Source: JAJDTQ01 sp963422385 (GTDB lineage Bacteria > Desulfobacterota > Binatia > UBA9968 > JAJDTQ01). From it: DNA of 64,000 nt. Made by a program: the position numbers and the translations under genes. The notes below the pieces were generated by a model. That model saw only the letters and a list, made by a program, of their open reading frames with translations. It did no database searches and was not told the origin of the DNA. Shown here piece by piece: positions 45,365 to 57,320 of the stretch. Numbering within the stretch: position 1 is the stretch's first letter; each line of letters begins with the position of its first letter. The stretch lies in contig OY729432.1 in NCBI GenBank assembly GCA_963422385.1, positions 868,001-932,000 on the forward strand, in the 5' to 3' direction.

Positions 45365-46519
45365 TCACGCGGCACCCAGGATCAGCGTGGCATGCATGGC
45401 CAGGCTGCCGCCGTGGCCGCTGATGATGCCAGCCCTGGCGTCGGGCACCTGCCGCTCGGGCTCGACCTCGTTGCCGCGGAGTTGCCTGGCGCCTTCGGTG
45501 AGGTGGAGCATTCCCTCCAGGTGGGCCTGGGACAGAAGCCCGCCGTGAGTGTTGAGGGGGATCTCGCCGCCGATGCCGATGCGGCCGTTCTTGACGAAGT
45601 CCTTGCCCTCGCCCTTCTCGCAGAAGCCGTAGTCTTCCAGGGTGATCATGGCGGTGATGGTGAAGCAGTCGTAGAGCTCGGCGAAGTCCATGTCCCCGGG
45701 CTCCAGTCCCGCCATGTCATAGGCCATGCGCGACGACTTGCGTCCGCCCAGGGTGGTGAGGGTGGGCGCGTCCAGCAGGCTGAAGTGGGGATGATGCTGT
45801 CCCATGCCGAGGATCACCACGGGCGGATTGGGGAAGTCCCTGGCGCGTTCCAGGCTGGTGACCAGCACGGCGCCGCCGCCATCGGACTCCAGCGAGCAGT
45901 CCAGCAGGTGCAGCGGATCGACGATCATGCGGGATCGCTGGTGGTCCTCCACCGTGATGGGCTTCTTCATGGTGGCGTTGCTGTTCAGGGAAGCGTGCCG
46001 GCGGGTGGAGACGGCGATCTCCGCCAGGTCCTCGCTGCGGGTGCCGAACTCGTACATGTGCCGCTGGGCCGCCAGCGCGTGGCCAGCGGCGGCAGCGAAG
46101 TGCCCCCAGGGCCGCTCCCAATGCTCGTCCCCCCTGCGGATGGGGAAGCCGGGGGTCGAATCCCCGGTGGAGCGCTTGCGCGCGTGGACGCACAGGACCG
46201 AGGTGGCCATGCCGGCCTCGATGGCCATGACCGCGTGCTGCACCATGGCAATGGGCGTGGCGCCCCCCAAGGCCAGGTCCGTGGCGTAGACCGGCGTGAT
46301 CCCAGCCATGTGCGCCAGCCGCACCGCGTAGCTGCGGTGGGCATCGTTCAGGGGCTGGTTGGTGACGAACCCGTCCACCGCGGCGCCACCGACGCCTGCG
46401 TCGTTGAGACACTCCCGAATCGCCTCCAGATGCAGCGAGTGGGTGGTGGCGTCGGGCCGCTTGCCCACCCGTGTCTCGCCCACGCCGACGATGGTGTACT
46501 TGCCCCCGAGATTGGCCAT
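45365..46519 (-). CDS. Thiolase-family protein without the nucleophile cysteine (Ltp2/SCP-x-like)
   Basis: A 384-residue thiolase-fold protein: VGVGETRVGKRPDATTHSLH, YDCFTITAMITLEDYGFCEK, PLNTHGGLLSQAHLEGMLHL. At the usual nucleophile position (motif like LCGSG before AxxAI..G) it has LALGGATPIAM, so Cys is absent. The late Cys of the family is replaced in GHGGSLAMHATLIL. This matches the non-thiolytic lipid-transfer/aldolase group (Ltp2-like), which often needs a DUF35 partner; none is adjacent. Transcribed against the flanking genes. GGAGG precedes ATG 46519. Confidence 0.8.
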   Translation of the reverse strand: MANLGGKYTIVGVGETRVGKRPDATTHSLHLEAIRECLNDAGVGGAAVDGFVTNQPLNDAHRSYAVRLAHMAGITPVYATDLALGGATPIAMVQHAVMAIEAGMATSVLCVHARKRSTGDSTPGFPIRRGDEHWERPWGHFAAAAGHALAAQRHMYEFGTRSEDLAEIAVSTRRHASLNSNATMKKPITVEDHQRSRMIVDPLHLLDCSLESDGGGAVLVTSLERARDFPNPPVVILGMGQHHPHFSLLDAPTLTTLGGRKSSRMAYDMAGLEPGDMDFAELYDCFTITAMITLEDYGFCEKGEGKDFVKNGRIGIGGEIPLNTHGGLLSQAHLEGMLHLTEGARQLRGNEVEPERQVPDARAGIISGHGGSLAMHATLILGAA

Positions 46520-46674
46520 GATTCCTCCTTGCCGGGGCAGCGCCCCTCAAGCCGCCGGGTGATTCCGAATCCGTAACAACAAACGGCGAATGCCGTCAAG
46601 ATAGCCGGATGGAGTTGGCGGCCCGCCGGAACGCGATTGCGGAACCCCCGCCTTTTTGTTACCCGTGCCGTGGC

Positions 46675-48117
46675 ATGAGCTACGAAACGGTCATCGGCCT
46701 GGAGGTGCACGCGCAGATCCTGACCGAGTCCAAGATCTTCTGCGGCTGTTCCACGCGCTTCGGCGAAGGGCCGAACCGCAACACCTGCCCGGTGTGCATG
46801 GGTTTCCCGGGGGTGCTTCCGGTGCTGAACCGCAAGGTGGTGGAACACACCATCCGCACCGGACTGGCCACCCACTGCACCATCGCCCGGAGTAGCCGCT
46901 GGGCGCGCAAGAACTACTTCTATCCCGATCTTCCCAAGGGCTATCAGATCAGCCAGTACGAGCTGCCGCTGTGCACCGGAGGCCACGTGGACGTGAGCGT
47001 CGACGGCGCCTCGAAACGGGTGCGGCTGACCCGCATCCACATGGAGGAGGACGCCGGCAAGAACATCCACGACGTGCGCGGCGACCACAGCCTGGTGGAC
47101 CTGAACCGGGCGGGCGTCCCGCTCATGGAGATCGTCAGCGAGCCCGACATGCGCAGCCCGGACGAGGCCGGGGAGTATCTGAGGACCCTGCGGTCGATCC
47201 TGGAGTACCTCGAGGTGTGCGACGGCAACATGGAGGAAGGCAGCTTCCGTTGCGACGCCAACGTCTCGCTACGGCCCGCGGACGACGACGAGCTGGGCGT
47301 CAAGGTGGAGATCAAGAATCTCAACTCCTTCAAGGCGGTGGAGAAGGCGCTGGAATACGAGTTCCGGCGTCAGGGGCGGGTGCTGTCGGAAGGGGGCGCG
47401 GTGGCCCAGGAGACCCGCCTGTGGGACCCGGACGCGGAAGTCACCCGGTCCATGCGCTCCAAGGAGTCGGCCCACGACTACCGCTACTTTCCCGACCCGG
47501 ACCTGCTGCCGTTGGAGATCGACGACGAGTGGGTCGGGGAGATCCGCGCCACCCTGCCCGAGCTGGCTCAAGACCGCCGGAACCGTTTCATGGAACAATA
47601 CGGGCTGTCCGCCTACGACGCGGACATCCTCACCCAGCGGCGCGACGTGGCCGACTACTTCGAGGCTGCGGTCCGAGCCCACGCCAACCCCAAGGCCATC
47701 GGCAACTGGCTCATGGGAGACCTCTTCCGGGTGCTCAAGGAACGCAAGCTCGACGCCGCGCTACGCATCGAGCGATGGCCGGTGGAGGCCGCGGACCTGG
47801 CCCGCATGGTGCAGATGGTGGACGAGGGCGCCATCAGCGGCAAGCTCGCCAAGACCGTCTTCGCCGACATGCTGGAAACCGGCAAGGGTCCGGACGCCAT
47901 CGTGGAGGAGAAGGGCCTGGAGCAGGTGTCCGACAGCGGCACGCTCGACGCTGCGGTGGACGAGGTGCTGTCGGCGTCCGAGGCCCAAGTGGCAGAGTAC
48001 CGGGCCGGCAAGGAAAAGGTCTTCGGATTCCTGGTGGGCCAGGTGATGAAGGCCACCCGGGGCAAGGCCAACCCCCAGATGGTCAACGAGATTCTGAGGC
48101 GGAAGCTTCAGGGCTGA
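46675..48117 (+). CDS. gatB: Asp-tRNA(Asn)/Glu-tRNA(Gln) amidotransferase subunit B
   Basis: A 480-residue GatB. Start is ATG 46675 because the family begins ETVIGLEVHAQI; the frame is open upstream to 46609 but not conserved-looking. Zinc ligands are in FCGCSTRFGEGPNRNTCPVC. The YqeY-like tail ends GKANPQMVNEILRRKL. Kinase-like core activates the tRNA-bound Asp or Glu. Separated by 2.4 kb from gatA. Confidence 0.97.
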   Translation: MSYETVIGLEVHAQILTESKIFCGCSTRFGEGPNRNTCPVCMGFPGVLPVLNRKVVEHTIRTGLATHCTIARSSRWARKNYFYPDLPKGYQISQYELPLCTGGHVDVSVDGASKRVRLTRIHMEEDAGKNIHDVRGDHSLVDLNRAGVPLMEIVSEPDMRSPDEAGEYLRTLRSILEYLEVCDGNMEEGSFRCDANVSLRPADDDELGVKVEIKNLNSFKAVEKALEYEFRRQGRVLSEGGAVAQETRLWDPDAEVTRSMRSKESAHDYRYFPDPDLLPLEIDDEWVGEIRATLPELAQDRRNRFMEQYGLSAYDADILTQRRDVADYFEAAVRAHANPKAIGNWLMGDLFRVLKERKLDAALRIERWPVEAADLARMVQMVDEGAISGKLAKTVFADMLETGKGPDAIVEEKGLEQVSDSGTLDAAVDEVLSASEAQVAEYRAGKEKVFGFLVGQVMKATRGKANPQMVNEILRRKLQG

Positions 48118-48185
48118 CTCAGACGGACACCTCATCTCCGCGGCGTTGCGATGCGCCCTTGAGGCGTCGCGTTCCTCGAAGGCCC

Positions 48186-49372
48186 TCAGGTGCGGTAGTC
48201 GGAGTTGATGCGGACGTACTCGTGGCCCAGGTCCGAGGTCCACACCGACGTGCGGGCGTCGCCCATGCCCAGGCTGATCCGGACGGTGAAGGACGGGCGC
48301 TGCATGACTTTGGCGGCGGCCGCCTCGCGGGTGCCCACGGCCACGCCCCGGCGCACCACCCTGACCGCGCCCAGGGCCACGTCGATGGTCTCCTCCACCA
48401 CCGGCACGCCGGCGTTGCCCACCGCCATCATGAAGCGGCCGACGTTGGGGTCCTCGCCAAAGAAAGCGGTCTTGACCAGCTTGGAGTTGGCCACGGTGAA
48501 AGCCACCTTCCGGGCCTCGGCCACGGTGCGGGCGCCGTCCACCCGGATCTCCACGACCTTCTTTGCACCCTCGCCGTCGGCCACGATCTTGAGCGCAAGC
48601 TCCTTCATGACCCGTGTCAGCGCCCCCTCCAGCACCTCCCCGTCCTCGCCGTTGCGGGTGATCCGGGGGTTGCCGGCGACGCCGTTGGCCAGGACCAACA
48701 GGGTGTCGTTGGTGCTGGCGTCGCCGTCCACGGTAATTGCGTGGAACGACCCGTCCGCGGCCCGGCGCAGCATGGGCCGGAGCGCGGACGGGGCGATGCC
48801 CGCATCCGTTAGCACGTAGCACAACATCGTGGCCATGTTGGGAGCGATCATGCCGGCGCCCTTGGCGATGCCCGCGACGTGCACGATACGGGTGCCGATG
48901 CGGCATTGGGCGGCCGCGGTCTTGGGTGCGTTGTCGGTGGTCATGATGGCTTCGGCCGCGTCCTGCAGGCGGTCCGGCGACAGCGCCGCCGACGCCTCCG
49001 CGATACCCCGAGCGATCTTGTCCATGGGGAGGGGGACGCCGATGATGCCGGTGGAAGAAGGCAGCACCTGTTGTGCGTCGATGCCCAGGTGCCGGGCGGT
49101 CTCGGCGCACGTGGCCTCGGCGTCCCGGAGCCCCCCGGGGCCGGTGCAGGCGTTGGCGTTGCCGCTGTTGACCACCACCGCATGAAGGAGTCCCCGGGCC
49201 ACGCGCTTCCTGCCCGCAACCACGCTGGGGCTCTTGATGCGGTTCTTTGTGAACAACGCGGCCGCGGCGGCCGGGCGTTCGGACACGATCAGCGCCAGAT
49301 CCTTCCGGCTGCTCTCCTTGATGCCGCACGCCAGGCCGGCGAAGCGGAAGCCGGGCACCCCCGACGGCGGCT

Positions 49373-49388
<16 letters not shown>
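48186..49388 (-). CDS. argJ: Bifunctional ornithine acetyltransferase/N-acetylglutamate synthase
   Basis: A 400-residue arginine biosynthesis enzyme that recycles acetyl from N-acetylornithine to glutamate. The proenzyme self-cleaves at Ala186-Thr187 in KGAGMIAPNMATML; T187 becomes the nucleophile. The oxyanion segment SSTGIIGVP is at 111-119. Normal length. The start overlaps the end of secA by 16 bases (49373-49388), suggesting coupling in the order secA-argJ. Confidence 0.95.
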
Positions 49389-52849
<3,461 letters not shown>

Positions 52850-53120
52850 TGGTTCAGGATAGCGATTATGGAGGCGACATGCAATTTTCGGGGACGGATG
52901 CCTTGAAAGGACGAGTCACCAATGACCAGGGCCTATGGGACCTGTTTTCCATGCTCCTTTCGATGCGTATGTAACTGGCGTCCTTATTGGGAGGACATGT
53001 TTGCCCACAACCCACGTCCCACATGACCTGAGGTGGCATCGTGTATGACTAGTCCCCATGGCTTGAAGTAATCGCGTTCGTGGCTGGATTGACAAGATCC
53101 ATACCAAGGAGGTCAGTCCC

Positions 53121-53673
53121 ATGGTCCAAGACGAAACGGCAACGACGCGCAAAGTGATCCCGATACGCGCCACCAAGCAACGCAGCGGGCAACCGGGAAG
53201 GAGTGGGGGGAAGCGTCATGGCACCTGGGTTCTGCATCGTGCCTTCACTGCTGCTGCGGGCGCAACATCGCCTCGGGCTCAATCCAACACAGCTCGCGGT
53301 TCTGATGCAACTCTGTGACTTTTGGTGGGACAACGAGCGCAAGCCGTATCCGAGCAAAGGAACGCTGGCGTCACGCCTGAGCCCCCGCCAAGTACAGCGG
53401 TACATCGCAGAACTCGAGGCCGCCGGACTCGTCGAACGGAAGGAACGGCGAGCTAGTCACGGTGGAAAGCCGACCAATCTCTATGACCTTAGTGGTCTCG
53501 TGAGTCGCCTGAAGGAGCTCGAACCAGATTTTCGGGACGTAGAGAAAGAGATCAAATCCGTCCGCAAGGCAGTGTCGCGGCGAGGATACAAACCGAACAG
53601 AGAACTCCAGAAAAACCGAACCCCGGGCGCATACCGAGGGGGCAGAGGCGGATCCGGGGTTTACGAGGTAATA
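53121..53673 (+). pseudogene. Winged-helix (helix-turn-helix) protein gene frameshifted in a G6 tract
   Basis: ATG 53121 has a strong AAGGAGG site and reads TRKVIPIRATKQRSGQPGRS. The frame then shifts by one at GGGGGG (53205-53210). In the next frame follow SVMAPGFCIVPSLLLRAQ, PTQLAVLMQLCDFWWDNERK and RLSPRQVQRYIAELEAAGLV. One G fewer restores a normal N-terminus for this family of HTH proteins, whose leader and wHTH are usually continuous. A shorter product could start at GTG 53203 or ATG 53218. There is no stop before the Abi-like part, so the frame runs on into 53674. Bases 52850-53120 hold no gene I can support. Confidence 0.6.
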
Positions 53674-55743
53674 ATGTCAGGGTTGGGGGGACAAATCAAT
53701 ACCTTCTCGTACACGGAGGAAATTCTTGGAGAGATGGAGACATCGCTCTCGCCCGAGCGCATGGGCACATACCTTGTGACGACTAGGGGTAACAGAGAAA
53801 AAGCGGCCCGGCTCTACACGTGGAACATTGCGGTTAGCGCGGCTTTCTATGGCTCATTGCAGGGACTGGAGGTGGCCTTGCGCAATGCTATGCATGTCCA
53901 ACTTGCCGCGCAGTACGGCTTGGCGTGGTATGACAACCGCGCTGCCGTCTTGGACAGAGGTGGGCTAGAGCGAATCGCAAGCGCCAAGGCACGCCTTAGG
54001 GGCAACAAGTACACGGTTGAGGCACCTCGCATTGTGGCCTCCCTTTCTTTTGGATTCCGGGTCTCCTTACCGGGTTCTGGTGGCCGGATTGGAGACTCGG
54101 GACGCAAGGCGAACTACGAGATGGCGCTCTGGCGACCCGCGCTCCGCGGAGCATTTCCACACCGCAGCCCCTTGACCCGAAAGCAGGTGTATGGCCCCCT
54201 GAGCTCTCTGCGAACTCTACGAAACCGAATCGCCCATCACGAGCCAATCTTCGCACGGGACCTGGCCAAAGATCATCAGTGCATTCTGGAGGTTACCGGC
54301 TGGTTTTCGCCCGTGACCCGTGTATGGATCGAACACCACAGTCGCGTTAAGGACCTGCTTGCTATGCCATGGGATGCTGTGGCGATGCGGTTTCGACACC
54401 GATCTCGACACCAGCGGGCCATGATACCGTGGTTTTTCTATCGTCAATCGCTACGTGGAACCGATCCCCCTACGGTCACCAAGCCGCCCTTGAACCCAAT
54501 TGACGCCGCGCAAACAACCCCTCCACCTTTTCCCCCAACTCCTTACCGCAGATCATTTCTTCTCCCAAACAACGACCAGGGAAGGAAGGCATTGATCCTT
54601 TCCAACGAGGGGAGCCTAGGCCAGGCGGACGGTCTCGCTCCCCACCAGCTCGTTCCCCAACTCCTTGCCGCAGCTCGGGAAGTAACCGAACACCTGGTCC
54701 CAGACCTCGCGGGTCTCCATGCAGAGGTAGATGGGCGCCAGCGGGGCGGCCTCGCGGATCCACTGGCGCATCTTTCGGTACATGGCCACGCGCAGGGGCT
54801 GGAAGTAGCGCATCTTGCCGTCGGGGCACGGAACCTGCTCGCCGGACAGGATCCGGGTGGCGGGGAAGCGTTGGCGCATCACGCGTTTGAGCGAGGGGGT
54901 GGTGCGGAGCACGCCCATGCTCACCCAGGCCATGCGGCGGTGGTCGAGGCGGGCGAAGAGCCGGTGCAGCAGGTCACGGTAGTCTTCTTCCCAGCCGGGG
55001 TACTCTACCATGGGGTCGAAATGGAAACCCAGCTTGTAGCCGGCCTGCTGGCAACGGTAGGCGGCGTCGAGCCGCTCTTCCAGCGACGCGGTCAGCCCTT
55101 CGTCGGCGTCGATGACGACCTGGGGGTTCATGGACCAGGAGACCACCACCCGCTCCTTGGGGTCGAGGTCGAGCAGACCCTCCACGTGGTCGCTCTTGGT
55201 CTTGAGCTCCAGCAGCACGTTGGGCTGCCCGGCGAAGAACGGCACCGTGGCGGCGGCGAAGCCGATGAGCGGCTCCAGCGCCAGGCTGTCGGTGATCTCG
55301 CCGGTGCCGATGCGAAAAAGAAAGCCACGGTGCTTCGCCAGCAGATCGCGGGTCTCCGCCATGAGGTCCTCGACGTTGCTGAACACCTTGAGCGCCGGGT
55401 TCTCGGCGAGATAGTCCTGCAGGTAACAGTAGCTGCAGTCCATGGGGCAGTTGCTGGCGAAGTTGATGACGAAGTAGTTGCAGCAGACCTGGCCGTCGCT
55501 ACCCGGACATTTCTTCAGGAACTTCCCCTTGTGGCGGGTCAGCAGCAGGTCGCGCTTGCCCCGGGAGATGGGGTCGGCGCCGCGGTCGCGGGCCGCCCGG
55601 TAGCGCTGTGGATCCGGGACGGTCACGAACGGCACGTCGGGCAGGGCCCTCCGGAGGTTGTCGAAGATGGCCGACTCCTCGGAGCCGCTCTCCACGACGA
55701 CCCTGTCAGGTCGATACGCCTGCACCCTCTTCCCCCTCCATGA
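53674..55743 (+). CDS. Abi/HEPN-like protein, in frame with the upstream HTH; 3' end uncertain
   Basis: From ATG 53674 (GAGG 6-9 bases upstream) about 240 residues form an Abi-like domain: LSPERMGTYLVTTRGNREKA, LYTWNIAVSAAFYGSLQGLE, VALRNAMHVQLAAQYGLAWY, and LRTLRNRIAHHEPIFARDL. R-N-x-x-x-H at the end is a HEPN-type ribonuclease motif; the HEPN fold is typical of abortive-infection proteins. The domain ends near 54380. The frame has no stop until 55743, antisense to the radical SAM gene; the last 400 residues are therefore probably not a natural tail, and the original stop seems lost. A one-base shift would end it at 54502. The domain call is firm, the end is not. Confidence 0.55.
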   Translation: MSGLGGQINTFSYTEEILGEMETSLSPERMGTYLVTTRGNREKAARLYTWNIAVSAAFYGSLQGLEVALRNAMHVQLAAQYGLAWYDNRAAVLDRGGLERIASAKARLRGNKYTVEAPRIVASLSFGFRVSLPGSGGRIGDSGRKANYEMALWRPALRGAFPHRSPLTRKQVYGPLSSLRTLRNRIAHHEPIFARDLAKDHQCILEVTGWFSPVTRVWIEHHSRVKDLLAMPWDAVAMRFRHRSRHQRAMIPWFFYRQSLRGTDPPTVTKPPLNPIDAAQTTPPPFPPTPYRRSFLLPNNDQGRKALILSNEGSLGQADGLAPHQLVPQLLAAAREVTEHLVPDLAGLHAEVDGRQRGGLADPLAHLSVHGHAQGLEVAHLAVGARNLLAGQDPGGGEALAHHAFERGGGAEHAHAHPGHAAVVEAGEEPVQQVTVVFFPAGVLYHGVEMETQLVAGLLATVGGVEPLFQRRGQPFVGVDDDLGVHGPGDHHPLLGVEVEQTLHVVALGLELQQHVGLPGEERHRGGGEADERLQRQAVGDLAGADAKKKATVLRQQIAGLRHEVLDVAEHLERRVLGEIVLQVTVAAVHGAVAGEVDDEVVAADLAVATRTFLQELPLVAGQQQVALAPGDGVGAAVAGRPVALWIRDGHERHVGQGPPEVVEDGRLLGAALHDDPVRSIRLHPLPPP
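54616..55725 (-). CDS. Spore-photoproduct-lyase-family radical SAM protein
   Basis: A 369-residue radical SAM enzyme of the SplB family. The cluster motif is CPMDCSYCYLQ (C93, C97, C100), followed by FRIGTGEITDSLALEPLIGF, VVSWSMNPQVV and GFHFDPMVEYPGWEEDY. True spore photoproduct lyases repair UV thymine dimers in spores; members in non-spore-formers like this are of unknown substrate, perhaps DNA repair. It overlaps the upstream gene by 20 bases, so the two are coupled. Confidence 0.88.
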   Translation of the reverse strand: MQAYRPDRVVVESGSEESAIFDNLRRALPDVPFVTVPDPQRYRAARDRGADPISRGKRDLLLTRHKGKFLKKCPGSDGQVCCNYFVINFASNCPMDCSYCYLQDYLAENPALKVFSNVEDLMAETRDLLAKHRGFLFRIGTGEITDSLALEPLIGFAAATVPFFAGQPNVLLELKTKSDHVEGLLDLDPKERVVVSWSMNPQVVIDADEGLTASLEERLDAAYRCQQAGYKLGFHFDPMVEYPGWEEDYRDLLHRLFARLDHRRMAWVSMGVLRTTPSLKRVMRQRFPATRILSGEQVPCPDGKMRYFQPLRVAMYRKMRQWIREAAPLAPIYLCMETREVWDQVFGYFPSCGKELGNELVGSETVRLA

Positions 55744-56257
55744 GCGCGAATACCTCCCTTGCCGTAGCGTTCCCGGCCAGCGACTCCACCTCGCGGGCCA
55801 GCCGGACCAGTGCCTCCACTCCGCCGGCCTGCAACTCCACCTTGAGGCCGCCTTCGAGCCCGGGTGCCACGGTGATGCGGATGCGCGGATCGAGCTTCAG
55901 GGTCCGGAGCCGGCTGCGGACCTCGTCCTCGATGCGTGTCAGACGGGGATAACGCAGCCGCCGCAGGGCCTCCTTGGCGTGCTTGAGCCTGTCGTTGCGG
56001 CCGAGGCGGCTGTCCGACAGCGTCGGCGCAAGCTCCTCCCCGTCGATGACGGACGCGATGGAGCAACGGTCCCGCAGGGATATCTCCACGCTCCAGTCCA
56101 GGAAATCGTTGAAGTGGTTGCCTCCGAGCCTGAGGCTGCGCGCGAGCCCGAGGAGCGCCCGCTGGTCCGCCTCGCCCAGCGCCAGCCAGCGCTGCACCGC
56201 CTGGGCGTGAATGCCCCGCTCCCGGCCGTAGCTTGCAATCTCTTCCGATAGCGTCAC
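55706..56257 (-). CDS. Hypothetical protein coupled to the radical SAM gene
   Basis: About 183 residues from GTG 56257; the frame is open to 56398 but the earlier part overlaps a perfect hairpin. It begins LSEEIASYGRERGIHAQAVQ, then RALLGLARSLRLGGNHFNDF, ASVIDGEELAPTLSDSRLGR and a C-terminal Val/Glu-rich half. I do not recognise a family. The IHAQAVQRWLALGEADQRAL part is helical and could bind nucleic acid. Its 20-base overlap with the SPL-family gene suggests they act together. Confidence 0.6.
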   Translation of the reverse strand: MTLSEEIASYGRERGIHAQAVQRWLALGEADQRALLGLARSLRLGGNHFNDFLDWSVEISLRDRCSIASVIDGEELAPTLSDSRLGRNDRLKHAKEALRRLRYPRLTRIEDEVRSRLRTLKLDPRIRITVAPGLEGGLKVELQAGGVEALVRLAREVESLAGNATAREVFALMEGEEGAGVST

Positions 56258-56341
56258 GTGTTCCGTATCCCGCGAGCGCTTCACTGATCCGGCCTGTGTC
56301 TTTGACTGCCGTAGGCCCCGGGCCGTGAGGCCCTTGACATG

Positions 56342-56391
56342 CTCAGGACGAATGGAAGGAGTCTGTAGCGACTCCTTCCATTCGTCCTGAG
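56342..56391. terminator. 22-bp perfect hairpin at the 3' end of the glycosyltransferase gene
   Basis: Left arm 56342-56363 begins CTCAGGACGAATGGAAGGAG; right arm 56370-56391 is its complement; loop TGTAGC. The right arm and loop lie inside the last codons of the glycosyltransferase gene (stop at 56343). No T-run follows on the minus strand, so it may act by mRNA 3' protection or be an inserted repeat that recoded the C-terminus. Confidence 0.7.
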
Positions 56392-57272
56392 GCGACATCC
56401 TTTACATGTGCGACACGCGTACGTGCAAGGCGCAGCCTCTCCTCGTACTGCCACGCCATGGCTTCGTTGCCGCGCTTGCGGAAACCCTGAGCCAGAATCG
56501 TAACCTTTTTCGCCATGGCCTCCAAGGCCCATCCGGCCTTCTCCGCGTCCAGACCCGACTCGATGAGGTTGGCGATGGACATCACGCGGAAACGGTCGAA
56601 ACCCCACGTGGAGCGGGAAAGCTGATCCGCGTGTCCTCCCCGCCTGGTGACCAGCGCCTCGGGAATCAAAGGTATCGGGGTATCCCTGGCGATGCGGAGC
56701 CACAGGTCGTAGTCCTCGCACACGGGCAGCGACTCGTCGAATCCTCCCACCCGCTCGAACAGCTCCCGCCGCATCATCACCGCCGAAGGGCTCACCAGGC
56801 AAAGCTCGAGGCTGGCGCGAAAGATGTCGCCCGACGGCTTCCGGTGCCTGCGCCGGGGATTCACGCGCACGCCGTTGCGTATCCAGATCTCGTCGGTCTG
56901 ACAGATCCCGACCTCCAGGCTGCGTTCCATGAAGTCGAGCTGCCGCCGGAGCTTGCACGGGCGCCAGAGATCGTCGGAGTCCAGGAAGGCCAGATACCTG
57001 CCCGAGGCCCGGCCGGCCCCCAGGTTGCGGGCGGCCGAAACTCCGCGGCGGCATTGTGTCAGCACGGTGAGTCGCGGCCCGTAGCCGGCGAGTCGGCGAC
57101 CCGTCTCGTCCGTGGACCCGTCGTCCACCACGATCAACTCGTAGTCGCTCACGGTCTGCGCCAGGACCGACTCGACGGCCTCGCCGACCATCGGCCAACG
57201 GTTGCAGGTCGGGACGACAACGCTGACCAGCAAACCCGGACCCTCACCCGGCCTTCGGCCACCCTCGCCCAT
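56343..57272 (-). CDS. Family 2 glycosyltransferase
   Basis: A 309-residue GT-A fold enzyme: LLVSVVVPTCNRWPMVGEAV, VVDDGS at 49-53, GVSAARNLGAGRASGRYLAF and LDSDD (D98-x-D100, the metal/nucleotide-sugar site), then GFDESLPVCEDYDLWLR. Cytoplasmic sugar transfer to a surface glycan or lipid is the usual job. The C-terminal nine residues are encoded by a hairpin arm. It starts 48 bases after the TRAP large permease stop on the same strand, but the functional link is unclear. Confidence 0.88.
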   Translation of the reverse strand: MGEGGRRPGEGPGLLVSVVVPTCNRWPMVGEAVESVLAQTVSDYELIVVDDGSTDETGRRLAGYGPRLTVLTQCRRGVSAARNLGAGRASGRYLAFLDSDDLWRPCKLRRQLDFMERSLEVGICQTDEIWIRNGVRVNPRRRHRKPSGDIFRASLELCLVSPSAVMMRRELFERVGGFDESLPVCEDYDLWLRIARDTPIPLIPEALVTRRGGHADQLSRSTWGFDRFRVMSIANLIESGLDAEKAGWALEAMAKKVTILAQGFRKRGNEAMAWQYEERLRLARTRVAHVKDVASGRMEGVATDSFHSS

Positions 57273-57320
57273 GGGAATGGGGATTCGATGCGTCGTGTCG
57301 CACGCAGTCCGCCTGAATTG

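Noticed and set aside
46971..48812. 613-codon plus-strand frame
   Set aside because: Overlaps gatB in another frame and argJ in antisense; Arg/Gly-rich translation without motifs.
52916..53176. 86-codon minus-strand frame upstream of secA
   Set aside because: No recognisable family and it overlaps the leader of the HTH gene; insufficient support.
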